A stretch of 64,000 bases of DNA, taken from Eretmocerus hayati (taxonomy: Eukaryota; Arthropoda; Insecta; Hymenoptera; Aphelinidae). The stretch spans positions 111,850,246 to 111,914,245 of the forward strand of contig CM056742.1 of NCBI GenBank assembly GCA_029851415.1. Direction: 5' to 3'. Made by a program: the position numbers and the translations under genes. Below are positions 42,472 through 53,365 of this stretch, one piece after another. How positions within the stretch are numbered: position 1 is the first letter of the stretch; each line of letters opens with the position of its first letter. A model generated the notes under the pieces. It was not told the origin of the DNA. It worked only from the letters and a program-made list of their open reading frames with translations, and did no database searches.

Positions 42472-44267
42472 CCGTCAAGTGGGGTAACTTTGCCACACTT
42501 TCGACATTTTTTTGGCATTGTTTCCCGTATAGCTCGGAGAGATCACGGCAAAACCTACCCGTATCAGTAGCCAATCGAATGCTTAGAATCTTAGCTTTCG
42601 ATTGGCGTAAGGTAGAACTCGATTTGAGAATCCTGTTTGAAGATACGGTCTTGAGAAGCAAAACACTTTTCACAAAACCTGGGGTGGGGTAACTTTGCCA
42701 CACTCCTGTATCTCCACTGGAATTTCAGTATCACGACTAGAATTCTTGTGAAAATACGAGCGTATCTTGTATCTCATGAGCTCTAATAGATGTTGTTCCC
42801 ATTGGGAACGTTTTTCTTGACATCCCAAGCTTTGTGCAGCATTGAACAAGTCAAATGATTGATTTGAAGTAGTATCAAAGCTGTTTATATAAGTTTGGTT
42901 TTTCAAAATTCCACGGAAGAGTGTCGAAAGATGATGCTTGACTTATGCCTCAAGTACTTGCACGTTTAGCTAGGATTTAAGATTGAAAAATGAAAGTCAA
43001 TGTATCTCTTTAATTGAGTTCTTGATAATTATTATGACTTTTCTGCGTTCCAAGAGAAATTTCCCCGCATTCAACGCTCTGTATAAGTTATCGATGCTGC
43101 ACGAGTATTTTCAAGAGAGCCTAACGCAAAGCAGTCATTGTCGATTTTTAATCTAAATAAAATCCATCTAGACGGAATTGTTTCGTTTAATGAAGAGATA
43201 AGTGAATAGTGTTTTCACTGGTATCTTAAATTCCTTGGCTGCTTCGCGGTAAGAGAGTTATTGCCACATCCTATTTGCTTAAGGCACCTCTGAAGCTTGC
43301 CATATGAATAATTCTTGTGATTCCCTCTACCCTTCTGCCTTGCATAGTTTCTGGTCATCTGTAAGAGCAGATGGGTGGAAATTGGATTGGAAGAATGAAA
43401 GTATGATAAAATGGGAAATTACGTGAGAGAAGTTGAACAAAATAACTGTAGGCGTGAGCACTTAAGGCGATGCGGTCACCATGCAAGCTCGAAATCATTC
43501 CCAACTGTCTCCGATTCTTTTGCGATTTGGGCTAAACGACGAACGCACAAATATTTGTTATCATCTAACTTAGATTTGTTCGCTCTTCGTTGAGCCTAAA
43601 TTGCAATAGAATCGGAAAAAGTTGGGAATGAAAATGTGCGTATATCATGAGTTATTCCCACTTTTCTCCGATTCTCTTATGATTTGGGCTAAGCGACGTA
43701 TTGAGGAATACAAGTTGGACAATAACAAGTAGTCGACAACTCGTCTCACCATTTGAATCATCAAACTTTTTATGTAAGGTGTATTTTCAAGGTCCATGGT
43801 CACGGTGCACGGTGACTGCATCGCCTTAAGCTGCAGTAGGAAAGTGTGGCAAAGTTACCCCACCATAGCAAAAAAAACAGCCTTTTTTTCTTTTTCTCGG
43901 CGTAAAATTTGTACCGTGGAAAAATTGTGCTTTATAACAACTGAATCATCAACTTAACGGCTTGAGTCAATGAAAATATGCAGCATTTACCTGTCATTCG
44001 ACGCCAAGTGCTCGTACTGGGTTAATTTTTTGGGACCAGATTTTTTTGCTTGTCTCTCACTGCGGTACAAAAATAGGTTATAAACAACTCTGAGGCATCT
44101 AGAGCTGCCTTCCGCGGGCGCAAAACATAGCTCACGCATGTCCCTACTGGAGGGAATTGTTACTAGAGCGATAAGATTCCCTACCTCACCTACAGCAGCC
44201 TCTGAAATCTTTTCCCGGCGGTGTGGCAAAGTTACCCCCCCTGTGGCAAAGTTACCCCATCTTACGG
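42472..44267. mobile_element. TA-flanked 1.8-kb element nested in the Harbinger-like element
   Basis: Ends CCGTCAAGTGGGGTAAC and, inverted, CCGTAAGATGGGGTAAC, with TA on both sides (42470-42471 and 44268-44269). The undisturbed arm of the host palindrome gives the empty site: CTTTCTTGG then TATTTATTCC, matching the flanks with one TA removed. GGGGTAACTTTGCCACA recurs near 42484, 42688, 43850, 44222 and 44242, on both strands. A related solo end lies near 62277. No transposase motif was identified. Confidence 0.85.
43466..43825. mobile_element. TTAA MITE, copy 2 (innermost layer)
   Basis: Ends GGCGATGCGGTCACC and, inverted, GGCGATGCAGTCACC, with TTAA on both sides (43462-43465 and 43826-43829). 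360 bp, with the same internal CCGATTCTTTTGCGATTTGG-like inverted blocks as the copy at 16955-17335. It lies inside the TA element. Confidence 0.92.
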
Positions 44268-44679
44268 TATATTTTCCAGCTTATCAAAATAGCCACGAAT
44301 AGATAACTTTAATTCCACAACTTGATTCATGGCATCAAGAAGATCATTCAGAAACTTGAATGGCAAAAATCGGACTATTTTCAGGGTTTATTCGTTAATC
44401 AAAATGATAACGTCGCACATCATTTGCGATGCTTGGCGTGATCCGATTTTTGTCATTCAAGTTCCTAAATGATCGTTCTGGTGTCAATAATCATGTTGTG
44501 GAATCAAAGTAATTTATTTGTGGCTATTTTGATAAGTTGGAATAAATACCAAGAAAGTTTACGATGGGTTTATGGGGGTAGCTCATTAGAGAGCTAGGAT
44601 GACGCGGCAAAGTTTTTTATTGCGGCAATTCCCAACTTTGTAACTTACAAAGTTAGAATGTCACATGAAAGGGGCCTTA

Positions 44680-45188
44680 GACCTCAAATTTTTAGTCAGC
44701 TTCATTACATTAAGCAATGGCCATGGGGTTGACGATTACATAGTTCCCTGGATTATGGAATGTCTATTCCCATGGGTCAGAACTGGCAGGATTTGTCTAA
44801 AATCCCCGCCTATAAGCACCAACTTTCCACAAAAGGGTCAGTCATCGAAAAAGGCGTCACGGAGTGTTCTATCGACTACCTCTAAAGCTATTTTGGAAAT
44901 CATTGATGCTTCATTCCAGATGATAACATTCACCTCTTTCAATCTCTTTCCATCAGCATCAGATTTTAAGGAAATACTTTCGATACTTTCTAGATCCAAG
45001 CGGAGTCTGAAGTGTCTATGAATTGTCATAACTTGTGGTAAAACAATCGACGCGATACCTGTTCACGCCATAGACAAAAAATTTTTCTTTTCGGACAGAA
45101 AATAATAAATAAGAGACCTATACAAAGAAGTTTTCCCACAACCTTCAGAACCAACAACGGAATTGATCAGATGTTCATTACTCCTTAG
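44680..45188 (-). pseudogene. Helitron/PIF1 helicase, segment 1 (Walker A to motif III)
   Basis: Read on the minus strand: HLINSVVGSEGCGKTSLYR (Walker A, 45128-45151), a stop, TGIASIVLPQVMTIHRHF, RLDLESIES, VNVIIWNEASMISK (Walker B, where the usual D is N, near 44905-44930), LEVVDRTLRD, then KLVLIGGDFRQILPVL and LLNVMKLTKNLR. This is the start of a superfamily 1 PIF1-like helicase of the kind fused to Rep in Helitrons. Two in-frame stops plus the D-to-N change make it inactive. It ends where the Harbinger-like element begins, at the L-T-K-N-L-R block (usually L-x-x-N-M-R). No Rep domain is visible upstream. Confidence 0.9.
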
Positions 45189-45235
45189 GTTGCTATGGAT
45201 CGATTATTGATTCTTCCCTTCTTCAAATCAATAAT

Positions 45236-45348
45236 CAGTGATAGCGGAGTTAGCGAGCAGGGGGGGCTTGCCCCCCCTGTAATACATATACATATATATT
45301 TATATATATACTAGGGGGATTCCCCCCTGCTCGCTTCGCTCGCCAACC
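45236..45348. repeat. paired G/C-run hairpins
   Basis: AGCGAGCAGGGGGGGCTTGC is followed by CCCCCCTG. After about 35 bp of AT-rich sequence come GGGGGATTCCCCCCTGCTCG and CTTCGCTCGCC. The outer GCGAGCAGGGGGG and CCCCCCTGCTCGC are inverted copies. The block sits just upstream of the helicase segment and could be an element end. Confidence 0.7.
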
Positions 45349-46639
45349 CCCAACATTTAAAAATATTTTCCTATGAAATTCAATTTTCATCTGTCACCAT
45401 TACGTATTCACACCGTTTTTGATTCAATTTCATCCAATTTTTTTCATAACTAACTTATAAATATATTCTCCTCAATAACTCACATAACTTCTCAATAAAT
45501 TGTAATTAATTCATCATTCGATCATATTCAAATCGATAGCAGAAGCAATACAATTGATTCTTTATGCTATCGATTTTCTACTATTGACATGAAGTTGGTT
45601 GTCAACAAAACATTACTTCTGCTGATTGTTTACGTCGATAGTTTGTTGTTCCCTGCATCAAAGATATCGCGTCCATTTTCAATGAATAAAATTTAGTGTA
45701 TATTATTTTGTTGGAAACTTTACTTGAACGTTAAAACCTCTACTTTCTCAGGTGAGTTCATGGATTTATCACGGTTAATTGAAATCTCCATAGGAATATT
45801 GAATACTTATTGTTTATAAACATTCATTGTAGGTTCATTTTATATCATCCTCAATCTCATTCTTCAAGGAATCACCACATCTACAATATTTACTATTTCT
45901 TTATCAATACCCCCGGACTATTCGATGATATATTGAAGCATTTAATAGATGTTGATGTTCTATTGAAAACCAATCGAGAAGAGGTAAGTCTTGAAAACTT
46001 ATATCCTTCAATATGATAAATATGAAAATTATCCTTCATCCGCCCACTCAACCTCAAAGAATTCACCTCTCCATTCACACTACCCCAATTAACATTCAAT
46101 ATCGCTAAGCTCATTACTGATCGTACCGTCATCTCAAATCAACGATCTTTTTTCTTAGTTGTACTTTACACGCGAATCACTATTCAATGCTGAGGAGCTC
46201 GTTCTACCCATACCTTACAATCTCCAAGTTTGCTTATCAATTATTTCAATATAAAATCGATTTAATTTTCTTTCCACATCTAAAATATTTCAGCCTCAGA
46301 TCAGTTAGAGCACCTTCTTCGCCTATCTTTCAATTTCGAATTTCACAGATTAATTATCCCAATGTGAAATCAATTGTGCCTTCTAGGAAATTGCAGTTGA
46401 TATGAATTGATATGCTCAATTATTTGATTGAAAATCTCTGATTTTCTCAGACACGTTTCCGGGCGATGAAAAATTAAATTTTGGCGAATCTGGATATTTT
46501 GGGTATCGTTTTTCAAAATAGAACATACATTATGTCATTTTAAATGTCTCCGAACCAACTTACGAATGTGGACGAGTACATCTGGAAATTTGGGAATAGA
46601 CTCAATCTATCGACAAAAAGGCTCAAAGGAATTCATAGT
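45349..46639. other. no gene recognised
   Basis: AT-rich; the short frames at 45810-46016 and 46187-46405 have no known motif. Confidence 0.35.
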
Positions 46640-48690
46640 TGATACACTTACCTTATCTCTAACTCGACGAGTCTGAGATATTTTGGCCCATTATTTTTAG
46701 TGCAATCGAAGATGATTGGTCCGATCATTTCGATGATCAATCGACATAAATCTCATGACTTCAGAGAGCTTCAACTTTTGAGGTGGTTTTCCTTTTAAAG
46801 TATTCATCTTCCTATTTTCAGATTAGAAGAGAATCGATGAACGAACTTCTATTATCTAGTCCGTGATATTATGCACTATTATGTTTCGGACAATCGAATA
46901 TTCCGATCGGATCTTTTTGAAGACCAAAATATACTATCTCAGTCATCCCATGGAGATATACCTATCGATTTATCATTATAAGGATCAATGTTCTAGTTTT
47001 TAGAATGCAAGGAGAACGAGGCACGTTTTTTAACCCTAGTCGGATATATTTTGGTCCATAATCTTATCACGAATAGAGGATTTCTAAACCAATCATTACG
47101 GGGATCAATCGACATTTTACCTATAAGCCTCACAAGCTGTACCAACTGAATCTACATAATAATAATTAATCTGTCAATTTTGATATTGGAAGAAACGCGA
47201 AGGACGCACCTTTTCTGACTCTAGTCTAACATATTTTGTGATATTCTTTTCTCTTTTATCAAATATTCGCAATCCGATTATTCTTGGTTTCAATCTACTT
47301 AGTCATAACTCTGGAAAGATATTCCTGTAGATTTACTATCAATAGATTATTCTATGAATTATGAGATGGAGACAGATGCAACGAACACATTTGTATCTGG
47401 TAGAGTCAAAAAGATTTCGGACCATTATCTTTGCGGCAATGATGATTTATAATCAAATCATTTTCGTAATCAATTCATATCATGTTCATCGGCCCAGGAA
47501 TGGAATTCGATTGATTTTACAATCAAAAAAATTATCTTCGACTTTTACGATTGAAAGAGAGTCGAAAAACGCACTCCTATTGATATATGTCTGAAAGATT
47601 GTGCCCCATTACCTTTGGTCCTATCAAAGGTTTTCCATCTAATCATTTTGAACATCAATCTAGATAATATCTCTAACCCTCAAAATTTATACCTTCTTGT
47701 TCCACATTAGAACAATTAATCTTTGAATTTCAAGATTGGAAGAGATTTGAAAAACGCAATATTTTCAATTGGATTCTGAGCAAGTGTATGCAATTGTATC
47801 TGCTCCAATTAGAGATTTTCAATCCAATCATTCCAATCCAATCAATCCACATCATCTCGTCACTACTCGAAACGTATGAGATGGAATTTTACAACAAAGA
47901 AATTAGTTTTTGAACTTTTATATTGAAAAAGAGGCGAGGAACGCACTTCTTAATATCGGGTGGAAGATATTTTGGTAGATATTTTTTGCTTTGACCAAAA
48001 TTAGTGGATCCAATCACATTGGGAATGAATCTCATTGATCTCCAAAGCCGTTGGGAGCTATTCCTATTGAACTAATTAATTTGTGAACCTTGAAATTCGA
48101 ATAGATGCGAAGAATGCTTTTTTCGCGATCGTGTCCAAAATATTCTGCTCCATCATTTCCCCTACAATCAGAGATTCTCATTCGAATCGTTTTCCGAATG
48201 ATTGTTCATTACTTCCATTGTCTCAGTGAACTATCTCAATCGATACTAATAAGAGGGATCATCCTTGTAATTTTGAGAATGCAAGACAAGCGAATGACAA
48301 GCCTTTTTTATCCGAATCCAATATATTTTGTCCCATCATCCTTGTGACAATAATAATGTCTCTCATCGTAGGAACTCATTTCACGTGATATCACATTAAA
48401 AAAATTAGTCTGTGATTTTTGAGATTGAAAAAGAGCCGGAACGCACTCTTCTTGATCGAGTCTGAATTATTTTGGACTATTATCTCTGGAATAATGGTAG
48501 ATTGTTGATCGAGTTATTCTCGCAATCAATCAGTATCATCTCCATCATTTTAGGAAGCTATTCCGAATGATCGTACATTAGAATATTCAATCTGTACATT
48601 TCAAGATTGAAAGACAGTAGAACAGCGAACTTTTCTCAATGCGAGCCGGAATTAAGTTTAATCAAATCATAATTTTAATTGCTGATATCA
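46640..48690. repeat. degenerate tandem array, period near 180 bp
   Basis: About 11 diverged units. Each has a GATTGAAAGAGAGTCGAAAAACGCACT-like stretch (examples near 47177, 47360, 47548, 47733, 47920, 48095, 48275, 48420 and 48605; spacing mostly 175-188 bp), then a TCT-G-x-ATATTTTGG-like block and CAATCATTTTG-x-AATCAAT. The copies are too diverged for recent amplification. No open frame runs through the array. Confidence 0.75.
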
Positions 48691-49180
48691 CGAAAACTGA
48701 ACTCATTGGAGATGAGTCTATAATTTCTTAATCGGCAATAGCTTTGTGATATCTAAAAAATTGGACTCAGAATATTTTGACAGTAGAAATTATACAGGTA
48801 TCATTTCAGAGGGGATTTTGAGCTCGCAATTTTCTTCTGGAAATTTCTCAGGCATCACAGATACTAGATCTATTGCTGATCCGCTGAAATGTTTGCAATT
48901 GGCAATGATCAATCCGACTATTTAGTTTGTCAAATGATCGAATCGAATGTCGTAATCGAATGTCATCCCTGGGAAAATTATCACTTCCCCTACTACGGTT
49001 CGTACACGTAAGAAAAAGTATAAAATTGACATGTATTTACTTTGTGAAAGTTCAATCTGACACTCATCCAAACGATTGACCTTGAACAATTCCTACCACC
49101 CCCCCCCCTAGACATTATTCCCATCAATACTAAAAGACTAAAAGGTATTCGTATCGTTCCGAGAGGGTACCTTGATTTTT
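48691..49180. other. no gene recognised
   Basis: AT-rich sequence; a run of 9 C near 49100. Confidence 0.35.
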
Positions 49181-49184
49181 ATTC

Positions 49185-49410
49185 CAACCATTCAGCTTGA
49201 AGAGTTTTTCCCAGGCGCACATTATTCCCATCCCTACTATCTCTAGCACGAAAGGGAGAATGTATGAAAAATTGATCATTATTCACATTGTCACCAGTAA
49301 CAGTGATCACTACTGCAATGAGCAACCAATTACATCTCCAAGAGCTTCATATATCATTGACCTCAAAAGTCCTCTGTCTACTGGAAAATTAGAGAAGAGT
49401 AGGATCACAG
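49185..49410 (+). other. possible 5' exon of the OTU gene (speculative)
   Basis: An open frame ends at a strong splice donor, CACAG/GTAATG at 49411. If joined to the acceptor at 50511 (CTTTCAG) the frame continues without a break into the OTU ATG. No domain is recognised in this part. The putative intron contains palindrome G. Confidence 0.3.
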
Positions 49411-49444
49411 GTAATGTTTTATCAAATTCATAAGTGGAAGATAT

Positions 49445-50394
49445 AAAGGACACCGCAGAAAAAGCGAGGATTTCTGCCCTCGGTGGATTTTCATGAGAAA
49501 TCAGAGACAGATAGATGAAAACACGCTGACTTCGATGACACCCTGGAAAAGTCGGACTAAATTCGCGTTTTGTAGCATGATTCGTTAGAAAATCAGTATT
49601 CTCTTGGTTAGGTTGACTATCTATTTACACTGGCGAGAGAGTTGTGGAACACGAAAATCGATAACAGCACATCAAGATATCCGATCCGTGCTCTCGAATC
49701 GCAGAGTATTTGTATTGGGGGTTGAGCAGTTTTAAGAAAATCTTGATATTTTTATCACCTCTAGATCAGTTAAAACTAGCTCGTTTTATTGTTCGAACGA
49801 ATTGATGAATTCGGACTGCATCATCAATGTTATGACTAAATTCGAAAAAGTGTCACTCTAGAAAAAACTGCGTATCGTGCAGCATACGTGTAATGAGCAC
49901 CATCGGCTAACAATGAAAATACCACGAATAAATCGACACGGTTCGCAGCATAACGATCATCTCGCGTGAAAAATGCATACTTGTCATGATTCAAAATACA
50001 ACTGCCAATTGCTGGGGGCTGAGCCTAATTCTCCACTTATGTCTGGTTTCAGACTCGTACTGTAGCGTAACTACCCAGCCCTCAATACGAATACTCTGCA
50101 ACACTGAAATGATACTATGAATGATTCCTATTCTATGCAAAACCAAGAGTGCGGACCGGATGGCTTGATGTGCTATTATCGATTTCTTGCGTTCTACGAC
50201 TCGCCAGTGTAAACACAGACAGTCAACCTAACCAAGTAAATACTGATTTTCTAACGAATCGTGCTACGAAATGCGAATTTAGTCCGACTTTTCCGCGGTG
50301 TCGTCGTAATTAGCGCGTTTTCATCTATCTGTTTCTGATTTCTTGTGAAAATTCACCGAGGGCAGAAATCTCCGCTTTTTCTGCGGTGTCCTTT
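49445..50394. mobile_element. 950-bp foldback palindrome G
   Basis: Ends AAAGGACACCGCAGAAAAAG inverted; arms 49445-49745 and 50060-50394. Inner matches include TCTATCTGT/CAGATAGA-like blocks and GCAGAGTATTTGTATTGGGG against its inverse. The target duplication is unclear because the ends are AT-rich. No coding motif is seen. Confidence 0.85.
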
Positions 50395-50511
50395 GACACC
50401 AAGAATAATGTTCTTCGTGAATATCACTTCAATCTTATCTAAATTATTCAAGTTTTGATCGATCTCGTTAAAATCCTATGTTTTCATCACACTCGTGATT
50501 CGCACTTTCAG

Positions 50512-51080
50512 CAAAAATGAATAATCAAGTCATATATATGTTAGGCGACGGGAATTGCTTATTTTGTTGTTTTTCGTATCTATTGCATGGTAATTAAGAA
50601 TTCCATCGATCAATACGTCTGAACATTGTGAAATACATATGTTCAAATTGGGGGATTTATCGTCAGTTCATTGTTGGCAATGAGTATTATAGAAACATAC
50701 GAAATTCTACACAGTATTGTGAGCACATGTCCCGGGATATGTATTATGGTAATGAAGTTGAGATAAAGGCTTTCAGTGAAATATACAACCTGAATGTCAA
50801 AGTACACCTGAAGAATTCTGAAACATTAATCAATTTTGATGTTAATGTAGATTACGAAACTGTCCATTTATCATTCTCTGGCCCAAAGATTCTGGTCATT
50901 TTGATGTTATGATAGGTATTTCCAAAAGAAAATCATGGAATAATACTGGTCGAGAATATTTGAAGAGAAAAAATTCAAACGAGAAATCAGACCCTAATCA
51001 GAAACAAAATTCTTATCATAACTTCAAGATTGGTTGTAAGAAATTGAAGTCGTCTCATATCTATGTCGAAAAATGGTAAA
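50512..51080 (+). pseudogene. OTU-type cysteine protease fragment, frameshifted
   Basis: OTU proteases cleave ubiquitin chains. Directly after a splice-acceptor-like CTTTCAG the sequence reads MNNQVIYMLGDGNCLF, with the catalytic block G-D-G-N-C and C as nucleophile, then SYLLHGN and a stop. In the next frame it continues RLNIVKYICSNWGIYRQF, EHMSRDMYYGNEVEIKAFSE and TVHLSFSG. A second shift is needed to reach PKDSGHFDVMIG, which holds the catalytic His (H-F/Y-D). Two frameshifts in about 420 bp argue for a pseudogene. OTU domains occur in host genes and in some Helitron-like and other mobile elements; a broken helicase lies 5 kb away on the opposite strand, and I cannot tell whether they belong together. 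Confidence 0.85.
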
Positions 51081-51374
51081 TTCCAAATTGAAAATTTGGA
51101 GGATTGGAGAAGATCTCCTGCATTCCTCCGGAAAAAAATGAAAAAAGGAATGGATAGGTGGCGAATTATCTCCCTCTAGTCCAGCATCATTCTCGTGATA
51201 GATTTAATGATTCCGGGACAATGGCATATTGAGATAAATAAAATCTTTCCCATGGGAACAATATCACATTGTGATGAAATGACTTCGGTTCATATGACAT
51301 AGTGAAGAAGATCACCAAAAATTGAAAATATGATATATTTTAGACTTTTCTATTTCTGGTGGAGCCACAGAAAA

Positions 51375-51765
51375 AAAATGGCAGTCGGTGGACCTCGGTG
51401 GCTGTCATTGGATTACGGTGGCCCTCAGTGGCGGAACGTTGGCAGATCAGTGGAAGTCGGTGGGATTCGGTGGCATTCGGTGGAGCAAAAGTGGAGGAAC
51501 ATGCCACTTTGTCAAAATATCGTAAAATTGTAGGTCTAATATCGTAATTGATGAGGTGAAGGAACGGTGGAATAGCGGTGGAGTTCGGTGGAGGAATATT
51601 GGCAGTCAGTGGAATTTCAGATGGCACTCGGTGGCAGTCGGTGGCAGTCATGGCCCTCGATGGCAGTCAGTGGCATTCGGTGGCACTGGTGGAATTCTGT
51701 GGAGGTCGGTGGCACTCATCGGCCCTCATTGGCATTCGGTGGCAGTCAATGGAATCCCACAATTT
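51375..51765. repeat. 10-bp minisatellite of TCGGTGGCAT type
   Basis: About 390 bp of imperfect decamers (CGGTGGCANT, TCAGTGGAAG and variants), with a less regular part at 51500-51570. It opens several overlapping frames rich in W-x-S-V-A and G-G, which are by-products of the repeat. Confidence 0.85.
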
Positions 51766-51794
51766 TTTCCTTATGACTGTATAATATAGGGAGA

Positions 51795-51796
<2 letters not shown>

Positions 51797-51840
<44 letters not shown>
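51797..51840. repeat. (AT)n microsatellite
   Basis: About 44 bp of AT dinucleotides. Confidence 0.95.
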
Positions 51841-51842
<2 letters not shown>

Positions 51843-51845
51843 TGC

Positions 51846-52056
51846 AGCTAGTATAAAACCCGTGAGTCCACGCGTTCTCGAGTATCACAGTGCGCGGTAC
51901 GGACATTTAAAGACAGGTGGACAGTCGTGTTAGTAGTAGTAATATCTGTATTGGGAAACGCCGGAGAGCGCGGGAAACACAATACATAGGGAAGCCACGC
52001 GGTCAGAGGTTGAAAGAATAACCAGCATAATCGGTCACGCACCAGAGGTTGACGAC
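51846..52056 (+). other. possible 5' UTR of LINE 3
   Basis: GC-richer sequence (ACGCGTTCTCGAGTATCACA and on) directly left of palindrome B. If B is removed with one GAC, it runs straight into the first part of LINE 3. This is an inference from position and composition only. Confidence 0.35.
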
Positions 52057-52259
52057 GCACACAGTCTTACGTAACACGAGAAAGACCACAATTATGATTA
52101 CCCTGAAAACGTGCGATTTCGGAATGTTCCGAGGGGGGAAATTGTAGCTTTTGACATGCAGAATCTGAATCCTTTTCCCCCGAGGAGCCTCCTCTGCGCA
52201 TACGCTGACGGCTAGCGAAAAACCGCGAAAATACTGAAAAAACAACAGTATTAAGGGTT

Positions 52260-53365
52260 TAAATCAGAGGGGAAGTGATTTACGCAAATTTTGATGGGAA
52301 CTAAAGTTGTTGCATTTTGACACACAAATTTGATGGTATAACCAGTTTTTCCAAAAATGCATTTTTTGGAGGTTTTTGGGCTGTTTTGGCGGTTTTTTGG
52401 CAGAATTTCGGAATTTTGACTGCGGCAATCGAAAGATCAGAAAATTTTACGTCGAAATAGGTATATTCAAAATTTTTTCTAAATCCACCCTGAGGCCTGT
52501 GCACCAACCAGATGGAGCGAGAGCCAGAAAAACGAATGGGGGCGCTCAAAAAGCTCCCATAGGGCGAGAAAGGAGCGATTTACGCAAATTTTGATGGAAA
52601 CTGAAGTTGTTGCATTTTAACACACAAATTTGATGGTATAACCAGTTTTTCCAAAAATGCATTTTTTTGGAGGTTTTTGGGCTGTTTTGGCGGTTTTTTG
52701 GCAGAATTTCGGAATTTTGACTGCGGCAATCGAAAAATCAGAAAATTTTACGTCGAAATAGGTATTTTCAAAATTTTTTCTAAATCCACCCTGAGGCCTG
52801 TGCACCAGCCAGATGGAGCGAGAGCCAGAAAAACGAATGGGGGCGCTCAAAAAGCTCCCATAGGGCGAGAAAGGAGCGATTTACGCAAATTTTGATGAGA
52901 ACCAAAGTTGTTGCATTTCAACACACAAATTTGATGGCATAACCAGTTTTTCCAAAAATGCATTTTTTGGAGGTTTTTGGGCTGTTTTGGCAATTTTTTG
53001 GCAGAATTTTGGAATTTTGACTGCGGCAATCGAAAGATCAGAAAATTTTACGTCGAAATAGGCATTTTCAAAATTTTTTCTAAATCCACCCTGAGGCCTG
53101 TGCACCAGCCAGATGGAGCGAGAGCCAGAAAAACGAATGGGGGCGCTCAAAAGCTCCTATAGGGCGAGAAAGGAGCGATTTACGCAAATTTTGATGAGAA
53201 CCAAAGTTGTTGCATCTTAACACACAAATTCGATGGTGTAATCAGTTTTTCCAAAAATGCATTTTTTGGAGGTTTTTGGGCTGTTTTGGCGATTTTTTGG
53301 GCAGAATTTCGGAATCGTGACTGCGGCAATCGGAAGATCAGAAAATTTTACGTCGAAATGTATCC
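52260..53365. repeat. 301-bp tandem units, left arm of B
   Basis: Units begin near 52270, 52572, 52873 and 53172 (GCAAATTTTGATG marks); the fourth is incomplete. Neighbouring units are nearly identical. Each contains CTGAGGCCTGTGCACC and GAAAAACGAATGGGGGCGCT. Confidence 0.92.

Larger units (their letters stand above)
42342..44676. mobile_element. Harbinger-like palindromic element (with nested elements)
   Basis: Ends GGCCCCTTTCATGTGACATT inverted, flanked by TTA (42339-42341 and 44677-44679); a TTA/TAA 3-bp duplication and GG-starting ends fit PIF/Harbinger. Without the inner element it would be a palindrome of about 540 bp; arms read through ACAAAGTTGGGAATTGCCGC, CTAGCGCTCT-like and TACCCCCATAAACC blocks and meet near 44.41 kb. 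It separates helicase segments 1 and 2. Confidence 0.88.

Noticed and set aside
44665..45021. 118-codon plus-strand frame
   Set aside because: Antisense shadow of helicase segment 1, whose minus-strand motifs are unmistakable.
46640..48690. CRISPR array
   Set aside because: Units are about 180 bp and diverged throughout, with no short identical repeats and spacers; the genome is eukaryotic.
51330..51906. Overlapping Trp/Gly/Ser/Val-rich frames in several phases
   Set aside because: Produced by the 10-bp minisatellite and the AT run; all frames are open because the repeat lacks stops.
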